Below are positions 8,309-15,870 of a stretch of DNA of 34,404 bases, one piece after another; the first letter of the stretch is position 1; each line of letters starts with the position of its first letter. The DNA lies in the NCBI RefSeq assembly GCF_000613245.1, contig NZ_HG964936.1:2721-37124 (forward strand). Direction: 5' to 3'. The position numbers and the translations under genes are program-made. The notes under the pieces were generated by a model. That model was not told the origin of the DNA and searched no databases. It saw nothing but the letters and a program-made list of their open reading frames with translations. This DNA comes from Mycobacterium asiaticum DSM 44297 (GTDB lineage: Bacteria; Actinomycetota; Actinomycetes; Mycobacteriales; Mycobacteriaceae).

Positions 8309-9718
8309 GTGAAGCGGCTCAGCGGCTGGGACGCGGTGCTGTTGTACAGCGAGACGCCGAACGTGCACATGCACACCATCAAAGTGGCCATCATCGAACT
8401 CGATCCGGAGCGGCGCGGCTTCACCATCGACGCGTTCCGCCAGGTGATCGCCGGCCGGATGGACAAGCTGGTCCCGCTCGGCTACCAGCTGATCGACGTC
8501 CCGTTCAAGTTCCACCACCCGATGTGGCGGGAGAACTGCGAAGTCGACTTCGAGTACCACATCCGGCCCTGGAAGTTGGACCCGCCGGGTGGTCGTCGCG
8601 AACTCGACGAGGCGATCGGCAAGATCGCCAGCACCCCGCTGGACCGGGCGCACCCGCTGTGGGAGATGTACTTCGTCGAGGGCCTGGCCAATGACCGGAT
8701 CGCGGTGGTGCTCAAGATCCACCACGCACTGGCCGACGGGGTGGCGTCGGCGAACCTGATGGCGCACGGCATGGATTTGATGCCGACCCCGCAGAGCGGC
8801 TCGTACCAGAGCGACTCCGCGCCCAGCAAGCGTGAGCTGGTCAGCGCGGCGTTTGTGGACCACATGCGCCACATCGGCCGGATCCCGGCGACGATCCGCT
8901 ACACCGCCCAGGGCGTGCGACGGGTGCGGCGCAGCTCGCGCAAGCTGTCCCCCGAGCTGACCATGCCGTTCACACCGCCGCCGACCTTCATGAACCACAT
9001 GCTCACCCCCGAGCGCCGGTTCGCCACGGCCACGCTGGCGCTCGCCGACGTCAAGGCGACGGGCAAGAAGCTGGGCGCCACCATCAACGACATGGTGCTG
9101 GCGATGTCCTCCGGCGCGCTGCGCACGCTGCTGCTGCGCTACGACGGCAAAGCCGTTCCGCTGCTGGCGTCGGTTCCGGTGAGTTTCAACTTCGACCCGG
9201 AGCGGATTTCCGGCAACTACTTCAGCGGGATGATGGTGGCCATTCCGGCCGATCTCGACGATCCGCTGGAGCGGGTGCAGGCCGCGCACGACAACGCGGT
9301 CTGGGCCAAGGAGAGCCATCAACTGCTGGGGCCCGAGCTGATCAGCCGCTGGGCGGCGTACTGGCCGCCGTCGGGGACCGAGGCCCTGTTCCGTTACCTG
9401 GCCAGCCGGGACGGGCAAAACAAGGTATTGAACCTGAACATCTCGAACGTGCCGGGACCGCGGGAGCGCGGCCGGGTGGGCGGCGCCCTGGTCACCGAGA
9501 TCTATTCGGTGGGCCCGCTGACCGCGGGCAGCGGCCTGAACATCACCGTATGGAGCTATGTCGATCAGCTCAACATCTCGGTGCTCAGCGACGGTGCGAC
9601 CGTCAAGGACCCGCACGAGGTGACCGAGGCGATGGTCGCGGACTTCCTTCAGATACGAAGGGCCGCCGGCATTTCCGAAGACTTGACGGTCGTCGCGGAC
9701 GCCATGGCGCCGGCCTGA
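8309..9718 (+). CDS. WS/DGAT family acyltransferase (Rv0221-like)
   Basis: A 469-residue wax ester synthase/diacylglycerol acyltransferase, the same length I remember for Rv0221. It begins MKRLSGWDAVLLYSETPNVH, typical of the family, and carries the active-site motif HHALADG at 138-144 (HHxxxDG) and the later family motif NISNVPGPRE. The family joins fatty acyl-CoA to diacylglycerol or fatty alcohol to make storage lipid. The start is GTG 8309, with a GG-rich stretch (GTAGGGGA) ahead of it. It lies 44 bases after lipC; esterase plus WS/DGAT is a recurring mycobacterial pair. The lipC readthrough frame would overlap this start by nearly 400 bases, so the lipC break could disturb its translation if real. 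Confidence 0.93.
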   Translation: MKRLSGWDAVLLYSETPNVHMHTIKVAIIELDPERRGFTIDAFRQVIAGRMDKLVPLGYQLIDVPFKFHHPMWRENCEVDFEYHIRPWKLDPPGGRRELDEAIGKIASTPLDRAHPLWEMYFVEGLANDRIAVVLKIHHALADGVASANLMAHGMDLMPTPQSGSYQSDSAPSKRELVSAAFVDHMRHIGRIPATIRYTAQGVRRVRRSSRKLSPELTMPFTPPPTFMNHMLTPERRFATATLALADVKATGKKLGATINDMVLAMSSGALRTLLLRYDGKAVPLLASVPVSFNFDPERISGNYFSGMMVAIPADLDDPLERVQAAHDNAVWAKESHQLLGPELISRWAAYWPPSGTEALFRYLASRDGQNKVLNLNISNVPGPRERGRVGGALVTEIYSVGPLTAGSGLNITVWSYVDQLNISVLSDGATVKDPHEVTEAMVADFLQIRRAAGISEDLTVVADAMAPA

Positions 9719-9776
9719 CCGGCCGTTACATTGACCGGCCGATCCGTCACGCGGGCCGACCGCTACCATCTGCACT

Positions 9777-10556
9777 GTGAGCGACGAAGCTAACACCGAA
9801 CCCGAGGTCCTCGTCGAGCAGCGCGACCGGATCCTGATCATCACCATCAACCGCCCGAAGGCCAAGAACGCGGTGAACGCCGCGGTCAGCCGCGGCCTGG
9901 CCGATGCCATGGATCGGCTCGACGGCGACGCCGGCCTGTCGGTGGCGGTCCTGACCGGCGCCGGAGGCTCGTTCTGCGCGGGCATGGACCTCAAGGCGTT
10001 CGCCCGCGGCGAAAACGTCGTCGTCGAGGGCCGCGGCATGGGCTTCACCGAACGCCCGCCCGCCAAGCCGCTGATCGCCGCGGTCGAGGGCTACGCGCTG
10101 GCCGGTGGTACCGAGCTGGCGCTGGCTACGGATCTGATTGTGGCGGCGCGGGATTCGGCCTTCGGGATACCCGAGGTCAAGCGCGGACTGGTGGCCGGCG
10201 GTGGCGGACTGCTGCGGCTACCCGAGCGTATTCCGTACGCGATCGCCATGGAGCTGGCCCTGACCGGTGACCAGATTTCCGCCGAACGAGCGCACGAGCT
10301 GGGCCTGGTCAACATTGTGGCCGAGCCGGGCGGGGCGCTGGACGCGGCGATCGCGCTGGCCGAGAAGATCACCGCCAACGGACCGCTGGCGGTGGCCGCC
10401 ACCAAGCGGATCATCACCGAATCTCGCGGGTGGACATTGGAAAACCGGTTCGCCAAGCAGATCGAGATCCTGGCGCCGATCTTCATGTCCAACGACGCCA
10501 AGGAAGGCGCGATCGCGTTCGCCGAGAAGCGCCCCCCGCGCTGGACCGGCACCTGA
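9777..10556 (+). CDS. Enoyl-CoA hydratase/isomerase (crotonase) family protein
   Basis: A 259-residue crotonase. The first oxyanion-hole strand SFCAGMDLKAF (65-75) and the second GYALAGGTELALATD (105-119) are present. Glu113 (GGTE) and Glu133 (GIPEVKRG) align with the two catalytic glutamates of rat mitochondrial enoyl-CoA hydratase (Glu144 and Glu164), so hydratase activity is plausible. The C-terminal EGAIAFAEKRPPRWTGT is a usual family ending. The start is GTG 9777. It follows the WS/DGAT gene by 58 bases and precedes the acyl-CoA ligase by 90, so it may belong to the same operon. I do not remember this gene at this point in M. tuberculosis, where Rv0221 is followed by echA1. Confidence 0.92.
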   Translation: MSDEANTEPEVLVEQRDRILIITINRPKAKNAVNAAVSRGLADAMDRLDGDAGLSVAVLTGAGGSFCAGMDLKAFARGENVVVEGRGMGFTERPPAKPLIAAVEGYALAGGTELALATDLIVAARDSAFGIPEVKRGLVAGGGGLLRLPERIPYAIAMELALTGDQISAERAHELGLVNIVAEPGGALDAAIALAEKITANGPLAVAATKRIITESRGWTLENRFAKQIEILAPIFMSNDAKEGAIAFAEKRPPRWTGT

Positions 10557-10646
10557 TTCGCGTCTGCTCGCGGGAACCTATCGCCGCCCATCAGTTACAC
10601 TATCGGCAAGATTTGTAAAGGGTCGCGGATCTCAGAAGGATCGAGG

Positions 10647-12140
10647 ATGAGCATTTCGTTGCTTCTCGAGATGGCTGTGTCGGGCAACCCCGACCGCACC
10701 GCGGTCGTCTCCGGGGACCTGCGGCTCACCACTCAGCAGCTCAGCGACCTCGCCGACGGCGGCGCTGGCGCGATCGCCGCCTCCGGTGCCGGGCACGTTG
10801 TGTACGTCGGGGTCGGCGGCGCGATGCTGCCGCTGCTGATCTTCGCCAGCGCGCGCGCTGGGCTGGCTTTCACGCCGATCAATTACCGGCTGTCCGCGGA
10901 CGGCATCCAGGCCCTGATCGACCGGCTGCCCGACCCGCTGGTGATCGTCGACCAGCGCTACCGCGACACGCTCGGGGACGTCTCGAAGCGACTGATCACC
11001 TCCGACGACTTCGTCGAAGCCGCCCGCACCGCCGAACCCGCAGCCGAGTTCCCCGACCCGGACTCCGTTGCGATCGTACTCTTCACCTCGGGCACCACCT
11101 CGCAGCCCAAGGCCGTCGAGCTCACGCACAACAACCTGACCAGCTATGTCACCGGGACTGTCGAATTCGATTCGGCAGCGCCGGAGGACGCGGCCCTGAT
11201 CTGCGTTCCGCCATACCACATCGCCGGCGTCGGTGCGGCGTTGTCCAACCTGTACGCGGGCCGAAAGATGGTCTACCTGACCAACTTTGACGCCCAGGAA
11301 TGGGTACGGCTGGCCAGCGAGGAGCGGGTGACCACAGCGACCGTCGTGCCGACCATGCTGGATCGCATCGTCGCGGTGCTGGAATCGGGCGAGCACCGGC
11401 CGGCCGCGCTGCGCAACCTCGCCTACGGCGGCTCGAAAGTGGGCCTGCCGCTGGTGCGCCGGGCCCTCGAGTTGTTGCCGGAGGTCGGCTTCGTCAACGC
11501 CTACGGCCTCACCGAAACCAGCTCGACGATTGCGGTGCTGACGCCCGAGGACCATCGCGACGCGCACTCGGCCACGGACGCCGCCGCGGCCCGGCGGCTG
11601 GGTTCGGTGGGAAGGCCGGTGCCCGGCATCGAGCTGGAGATCCGGGCCGAGGACGGCACCGTGTTGGGCCCGGGGGAAACCGGCGAGCTGTTCGTGCGCG
11701 GCGAGCAGGTCTCCGGCCGGTACACCGGGATTGGCTCCGTGCTCGACGAAAACGGTTGGTTCCCAACCAAAGACGTCGCGATGCTGGACGAGGAGGGCTA
11801 CCTGTTCATCGGTGGCCGCAGCGACGACACCATCATCCGCGGCGGGGAGAACATCGCGCCCGCCGAGCTGGAGGAGGTGCTCATCGAGCATCCGCACGTG
11901 CGTGACGTCGCGGTGGTCGGGGTCGAGGATCCGCAGTGGGGCCAGGCGATTGTGGCCGTGGTGGTCCCGCGCAGTGGCGTCGAGCCCGACCCGGACGAGC
12001 TGCGTGAGTATGTCCGACGGAGTTTGCGGGGGTCGCGTACGCCGGACCGAGTAGTGTTTCGCGACGAGCTGCCAACCACCGCCACCGGCAAGGTACTTCG
12101 CCGGGAGATCATCGAAAACCTAGCAGGGGCACAAACATGA
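10647..12140 (+). CDS. Acyl-CoA ligase (FadD-type AMP-dependent synthetase)
   Basis: A 497-residue ANL-superfamily adenylating enzyme. Core motifs are complete: phosphate loop FTSGTTSQPK (146-155), PPYHIAG, AYGLTET (284-290), GWFPTKDVAMLDEEGYLF, and the C-terminal PTTATGK with catalytic Lys482. The family activates a carboxylic acid as acyl-AMP then acyl-CoA. The substrate is unknown; the protein is shorter than many long-chain FadD enzymes (over 500 residues). ATG 10647 is preceded by AGAAGGATCGAGG, a good ribosome site. The last four bases (ATGA, 12137-12140) overlap the start of a small uncharacterised protein, tightly coupling the two. With the upstream crotonase it suggests an acyl-CoA degradation or modification module. 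Confidence 0.92.
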   Translation: MSISLLLEMAVSGNPDRTAVVSGDLRLTTQQLSDLADGGAGAIAASGAGHVVYVGVGGAMLPLLIFASARAGLAFTPINYRLSADGIQALIDRLPDPLVIVDQRYRDTLGDVSKRLITSDDFVEAARTAEPAAEFPDPDSVAIVLFTSGTTSQPKAVELTHNNLTSYVTGTVEFDSAAPEDAALICVPPYHIAGVGAALSNLYAGRKMVYLTNFDAQEWVRLASEERVTTATVVPTMLDRIVAVLESGEHRPAALRNLAYGGSKVGLPLVRRALELLPEVGFVNAYGLTETSSTIAVLTPEDHRDAHSATDAAAARRLGSVGRPVPGIELEIRAEDGTVLGPGETGELFVRGEQVSGRYTGIGSVLDENGWFPTKDVAMLDEEGYLFIGGRSDDTIIRGGENIAPAELEEVLIEHPHVRDVAVVGVEDPQWGQAIVAVVVPRSGVEPDPDELREYVRRSLRGSRTPDRVVFRDELPTTATGKVLRREIIENLAGAQT

Positions 12141-12433
12141 TCAAGAACGGAACCCGCCTGGCCAGCCAGGTCTGTGACACCCAGGTCATCGTCGTCAGGA
12201 GCGCCGACAGCCTCGACGACTTGCGCTGCGGCGGTGCGCCGATGGTGGAGATGGGTGCACCGCGATCCGGTGAGCTGGACCCCGAATTCGCCGATGGCAG
12301 CGTGATGGGCAAGCGCTACGTCGACGAGGCCGGCGCGGAACTGCTGGTAACCAAGCCCGGCGCGGGCAGCCTGAGCATCGGCCAGACCAAGCTGACCCTG
12401 AAGGAAGTCAAGCCGCTCCCGGCCAGCGACTGA
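12137..12433 (+). CDS. Uncharacterised 98-residue protein coupled to acyl-CoA ligase
   Basis: A small soluble protein with no signal peptide or membrane segment. Features are GTRLASQVCDTQVIVVRS at the N-terminus, CGGAPM at 31-36, GKRYVDE near 59-65 and KPGAGSLSIG near 73-82. The two cysteines, Cys13 and Cys31, sit in what look like the most conserved stretches. I recall similar hypothetical proteins in actinobacteria near acyl-CoA ligase genes, but no function. Its ATG lies inside the ligase stop (ATGA overlap), so it is translated with the ligase and is probably a partner, accessory or regulator of it. A metal or redox site using the cysteines is possible but unproven. Confidence 0.85.
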   Translation: MIKNGTRLASQVCDTQVIVVRSADSLDDLRCGGAPMVEMGAPRSGELDPEFADGSVMGKRYVDEAGAELLVTKPGAGSLSIGQTKLTLKEVKPLPASD

Positions 12434-12453
12434 GGCGGGCCGCGCTGACGGAG

Positions 12454-13089
12454 CTAGCGGTCCATTCCGTTGCGCCGGACGAATTCCCTTGCCTTGATTA
12501 GGAATTCGAGTTGTTCGCCGACCTCGCGCAGTGGGCGGGTGCTGTGCGTCGACCGGCAGAGCACGATGGCGCCTTCCAGGGCGGAGATCGATGTCACCGC
12601 CAGTGAAGAGGCCGTTTCCTCATCGAAGCCCTCCGTGACGAACGCGCGGGCCATCGCGGTACACCAGCGTCCCAGGATGAGGCCGGCTTCAGCGGACAAC
12701 CCGAGTTCGTCATCGGCCGAGCCGATCGCGGCGGCGACAACGGGACATCCGGCGTTGAATTCGCCGTCGGACAGCAGGCGCTCCCAAAACTGGACGAACT
12801 CGCGGATCAGCGCCCGCGCGCCGCGGTCCACCGCGTCGTCGATGGTGGCGGTGATGGATTCACCGGCGTACCGCAGCGCCTCGGTCAGGATCTGATTGCG
12901 TCCCTCGGGAAAGTGGTAATACACCGAGCCACGGGGGGCGCCGCTGCGGGACAGGACCGCATCGATGGTGACGCCAGCCGCCCCGCGCTCACGCATCACC
13001 TGCGCAGCGCTGACGAGCATCTTCTTGCGGGTACTCACACGACCGGTCGTCATGAACGGGTCCCGCGCGAGATCCGTGGACGTTGGCAT
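12454..13089 (-). CDS. TetR/AcrR family transcriptional regulator
   Basis: A 211-residue one-component repressor. The N-terminal helix-turn-helix is clear: KKMLVSAAQVMRERGAAGVT, then AVLSRSGAPRGSVYYHFP (about residues 45-62). The C-terminal part (AGCPVVAAAIGSADDE and SALEGAIVLCRSTHS) resembles the LmrA/YxaF branch of TetR proteins. The start ATG 13089 has AGGAG 11 bases ahead on the minus strand; an in-frame ATG twelve codons later is an alternative. It converges on the ligase/98-residue operon and sits downstream of a possible 44-residue gene. By position it may regulate echA1 and its own transcript through the AT-rich region 13290-13460, which holds a perfect 20-bp palindrome. Confidence 0.9.
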   Translation of the reverse strand: MPTSTDLARDPFMTTGRVSTRKKMLVSAAQVMRERGAAGVTIDAVLSRSGAPRGSVYYHFPEGRNQILTEALRYAGESITATIDDAVDRGARALIREFVQFWERLLSDGEFNAGCPVVAAAIGSADDELGLSAEAGLILGRWCTAMARAFVTEGFDEETASSLAVTSISALEGAIVLCRSTHSTRPLREVGEQLEFLIKAREFVRRNGMDR

Positions 13090-13112
13090 TGGTCGTTAGG
13101 CTCCTGTGCTGA

Positions 13113-13247
13113 TCAAGCGGCGGGCACGTGGCCCGGCTGCGGGGTCGGACTGGCCACCTCGCGTCGGTGGAACCGGAGGCGGCGACGGTAGGTGGGCAGT
13201 TCGCGGGTATATCGATAGCCGGCGACGTTGATCTCGATGATCCACAT
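13113..13247 (-). CDS. Possible small basic protein of 44 residues
   Basis: A short frame from ATG 13247 to TGA 13115-13113, beginning MWIIEINVAGYRYTREL. A strong ribosome site, GGGAG six bases before the ATG on the minus strand, supports it, as does its place 23 bases before the TetR start in the same direction. The product is very basic: about a quarter of its residues are Arg, including runs of three and two. I do not recognise a family. It may be a true small gene leading a two-gene operon with the TetR regulator, or a chance frame. The overlapping longer frames here show no recognisable protein. Confidence 0.45.
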   Translation of the reverse strand: MWIIEINVAGYRYTRELPTYRRRLRFHRREVASPTPQPGHVPAA

Positions 13248-13289
13248 GTTTTTCTCCCACAGGGGGTGGTGCTCTCACGTGCCGGTGGC

Positions 13290-13434
13290 CTCCAGCTCAT
13301 GACTATGCCAGTTAGCATATTAAACATTAGTGTAAGTAAGCAAGTTTTAATCTTTGGCTGAGAAAAAAGCGCCGGTGAACGTGAGGAAGACCACCGTGCG
13401 AGCCAGGTTTGAATCCCGAGGGGACCTCCCAAGG
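13290..13434. other. AT-rich intergenic promoter region
   Basis: The stretch between the 44-residue frame and the echA1 palindrome is far more AT-rich than its surroundings, especially about 13310-13360 (TTAGCATATTAAACATTAGTG and following). It probably contains promoters for both the leftward TetR transcript and rightward echA1. No single -10/-35 pair stands out. GTTTGAATCCC near 13407 resembles a tRNA T-loop, but no flanking stem pairs. Confidence 0.5.
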
Positions 13435-13454
13435 ATTATGCTCTATTGCATAAT
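13435..13454. promoter_or_regulatory. Perfect palindromic operator candidate before echA1
   Basis: ATTATGC (13435-13441) and GCATAAT (13448-13454) are exact reverse complements around the spacer TCTATT, giving a 20-bp inverted repeat that ends 20 bases before the echA1 start. Length and symmetry suit a dimeric repressor such as the nearby TetR protein. The pairing with that regulator is inference. Confidence 0.55.
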
Positions 13455-13474
13455 TTCGCGTTCTGGGGTTCACT

Positions 13475-14263
13475 GTGGCAATGACAAGCACCGTGTCCGT
13501 CGAGCGGGACGGGCATGTCCTGCTGATCGGCTTGAATCGCCCCGAAAAGCGCAACTCGTTCAACCGCGCGATGATCGCGGAGTTGTCCCGGGCCTACGCG
13601 CTGCTGGAATCCGACCCCGAACTGCGCGCCGGCGTGCTGTTCGCCCACGGTGACCACTTCACAGCCGGACTGGACCTGGTCGACGTCGGGCCCGCCGTTG
13701 CCGGCGGGGAAGACCTGATGCCCAAGGACGGTCGCGACCCCTTCCGCTTGGACGGCACCTGGACCACACCTCTGGTCGCCGTGGCGCACGGCTGGTGCAT
13801 GACCTTGGGCATCGAACTGCTGCTGGCCGCCGACATCCGGATCGCCGCGGCGGGTACCCGCTTCACCCAGATGGAAGTGCTGCGCGGCATCTATCCGTTC
13901 GGCGGTGCGACGATCCGCCTGCCCCGCGAAGCCGGCTGGGGCAACGCGATGCGATGGTTGCTCACCGGCGACGAGTTCGACGCGGCCGAGGCGTACCGGA
14001 TCGGCCTGGTCCAGGAGGTCACCGACGATGCCGGGGCCGCGTTGGCCAGTGCGCGACAGATCGCGCAGACCATCGCCGAGCGCGCCGCGCCACTGGGCGT
14101 GCGGGCCACGGTGGCCTCAGCACACCTGGCCCGCGAGCAGGGTCAGGCGGCCGCCGCGCAACGGCTCGCCCCCGTCGTCAAGGAATTGTTCGCCAGCGCG
14201 GACGCCGCCGAGGGCGTGCAGTCGTTCATCGAGCGCCGTGCGGCCCGCTTCCAGGGTCGCTGA
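13475..14263 (+). CDS. echA1: Enoyl-CoA hydratase family protein EchA1
   Basis: A 262-residue crotonase, the length I remember for EchA1 (Rv0222), in the same position directly before the Rv0223c-like dehydrogenase. The oxyanion strands are HFTAGLDLVDV (61-71) and HGWCMTLGIELLLAAD (105-120). Glu114 and Glu134 occupy the two catalytic positions, though the second is in MEVLRG rather than the usual PE. The start is GTG 13475 (MAMTST) or ATG 13481; the ribosome site is weak (GGGG at 13465-13468). A 20-bp palindrome lies immediately upstream. Probable role: hydration of enoyl-CoA in lipid oxidation; the exact substrate is unknown. Confidence 0.92.
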   Translation: MAMTSTVSVERDGHVLLIGLNRPEKRNSFNRAMIAELSRAYALLESDPELRAGVLFAHGDHFTAGLDLVDVGPAVAGGEDLMPKDGRDPFRLDGTWTTPLVAVAHGWCMTLGIELLLAADIRIAAAGTRFTQMEVLRGIYPFGGATIRLPREAGWGNAMRWLLTGDEFDAAEAYRIGLVQEVTDDAGAALASARQIAQTIAERAAPLGVRATVASAHLAREQGQAAAAQRLAPVVKELFASADAAEGVQSFIERRAARFQGR

Positions 14264-14289
14264 CCGCCACTACATGCCCGGCAGGGGCG

Positions 14290-15765
14290 CTACTCGACGG
14301 TGTAGCCCATCGGCATCAGCACGCTCTTCTGCTGGGTGAAGTGCTCCACGCCCTCGGGCCCGTTCTCGCGCCCGATGCCGGAGTTCTTGTACCCACCGAA
14401 CGGACAGCACGGGTCGAACGCATACCAGTTGATCGCGTAGGTCCCGGTGCGGATCTTCTCCGAGATCTCGATGCCCTTCGGCACATCGGAGGTCCACACG
14501 CTGCCCGCCAGCCCGTACACCGAGTCGTTGGCGATCTTGATCGCGTCCTCGACGGTGTCGTAGGGAATGATCGCCAGCACCGGCCCGAAGATCTCCTCCT
14601 GGGCGATCGTCATCTTATTGTCGACATCGGCGAACACCGTGGGCTGGACGAAGAATCCGTCGTCCAAACCTTCGGGGCGGCCGCCGCCGCAGACCAGCCG
14701 TGCGCCCTCCTCGATGCCTTTGGCGATGTAACCCTCGACGCGCGCACGCTGCTTCTCCGAGATCAGGGAACCGATCTGGGCGCTCGGGTCCGACGGCGGA
14801 CCGACCGGCAGCGCCTGCACGAAAGCGCTTACCGCGTCCACGATTTCGTCGTAACGCGACCGGGGCGCCAGGATCCGGGTCTGGCCGACGCACGCCTGGC
14901 CGGTGTTCATGATCCCGGAGAACACCATCATCGGGACCGCCGAGGCCAGGTCGACGTCTTCGAGCACGATGGCCGCCGACTTCCCGCCGAGTTCCAGCGT
15001 GCACGGCTTGAGCAGCTCGGCTGCGCGACGGCCGATTTCCTTTCCGACGGCCGAGCTGCCGGTGAAGGTGAACAGGTCTACATCGGTGTTGGCGGTCAGC
15101 GCCTGGCCGGTCTCGATGCCGCCGGGCACCACCGACAGAACCCCTTCAGGCAACCCGGCGTCGGCGAATACCTCCGCCAAAGCGTTCGCGGTCAGCGGGG
15201 TTTCAGCGGCCGGCTTGAGCACCACGGTGCAGCCCGCCAGCAACGCGGGTCCCAGCTTGTTGACCGCCAGGAACAGCGGCACGTTCCACGCCACGATGGC
15301 GGCCACTACACCGATCGGCTCACGGTGCACGATGGTCTGGCCGTAGGAGCCGGTACGCAACTCACGCCATTTGACCTGGTCGACGGCCGGTCCGGCGAAG
15401 AAGTTCAGCGCCCCCATCGTTCCCATCCAGTGCATGGTCTCGATGGTCATCGGCGGCTGGCCGGTCTCGTCGGCGAGCAGCTTGGCGAACAGTTCCTTGC
15501 GCTCCTCGAGCAATTGCAGCGCCTTGGCGATGACGGCGGCGCGCTCCTTGGGCGCGGTGGTGGGCCACGGGCCGCTGTCGAATGCGGCGCGGGCCGCGGC
15601 GACCGCGGCGTCGACGTCGGCCGCCGCCGCCAGCGGGACCTTGCCGACGTACTCGCCGGTCGCCGGGCAGTGCACCTCGATGACCTGGTCGGTCGATGGC
15701 TGGGTCCACTTGCCGCCGATGAAGAGCTTGTCGTATTCGGTCGCCTGGCTCACGGTCTGGGTCAT
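14290..15765 (-). CDS. Aldehyde dehydrogenase (Rv0223c-like)
   Basis: A 491-residue NAD(P)-dependent aldehyde dehydrogenase. Catalytic residues are Cys292 in NTGQACVGQTR and Glu258 in LELGGKS, with Asn161 in AWNVPLF; the FTGSSAVGKEI cofactor loop is intact. Sequence and neighbours match my memory of Rv0223c (487 residues). Start ATG 15765 has AGGAGGAGG about 8 bases ahead on the minus strand; the frame upstream to 15834 is unlikely to be coding. It lies downstream of the methyltransferase gene, and a KstR-type box in the gap suggests independent control as part of cholesterol or lipid catabolism. I remember Rv0223c as a KstR-regulated gene. It oxidises an aldehyde to an acid; the substrate is unknown. 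Confidence 0.93.
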   Translation of the reverse strand: MTQTVSQATEYDKLFIGGKWTQPSTDQVIEVHCPATGEYVGKVPLAAAADVDAAVAAARAAFDSGPWPTTAPKERAAVIAKALQLLEERKELFAKLLADETGQPPMTIETMHWMGTMGALNFFAGPAVDQVKWRELRTGSYGQTIVHREPIGVVAAIVAWNVPLFLAVNKLGPALLAGCTVVLKPAAETPLTANALAEVFADAGLPEGVLSVVPGGIETGQALTANTDVDLFTFTGSSAVGKEIGRRAAELLKPCTLELGGKSAAIVLEDVDLASAVPMMVFSGIMNTGQACVGQTRILAPRSRYDEIVDAVSAFVQALPVGPPSDPSAQIGSLISEKQRARVEGYIAKGIEEGARLVCGGGRPEGLDDGFFVQPTVFADVDNKMTIAQEEIFGPVLAIIPYDTVEDAIKIANDSVYGLAGSVWTSDVPKGIEISEKIRTGTYAINWYAFDPCCPFGGYKNSGIGRENGPEGVEHFTQQKSVLMPMGYTVE

Positions 15766-15856
15766 TCCGCCGTTCCTCCTCCTTGCTCCACGCCCGCGTC
15801 CTAGTCGAACGCCGCCGGCAGTGATACGCGCCACCCTACCGAAGCCGCAGCGAGAT

Positions 15857-15870
15857 TAGAACCTGTTCCA
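15857..15870. promoter_or_regulatory. Candidate KstR operator
   Basis: TAGAACCTGTTCCA fits the KstR consensus TnnAACnnGTTnnA exactly. It lies in the gap between the end of the methyltransferase gene and the start of the aldehyde dehydrogenase gene, about 92 bases before the latter. KstR represses sterol catabolism genes in mycobacteria and rhodococci and is released by a cholesterol-derived CoA thioester. Confidence 0.65.

Noticed and set aside
8240..10066. 608-residue open frame on the minus strand
   Set aside because: It is antisense to the WS/DGAT and crotonase genes, which have complete catalytic motifs; it is low in recognisable protein sequence and reflects GC-rich codon bias.
10632..11897. 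421-residue open frame on the minus strand
   Set aside because: Antisense to the acyl-CoA ligase; no domain recognised.
13396..13430. Possible tRNA T-arm (GTTTGAATCCC)
   Set aside because: No pairing stem around the loop and no acceptor or anticodon arm could be built.
13795..15804. 669-residue plus-strand frame across echA1 and the aldehyde dehydrogenase
   Set aside because: Out of frame with EchA1 and antisense to a dehydrogenase with intact Cys and Glu; composition is Arg/Gly-rich shadow.
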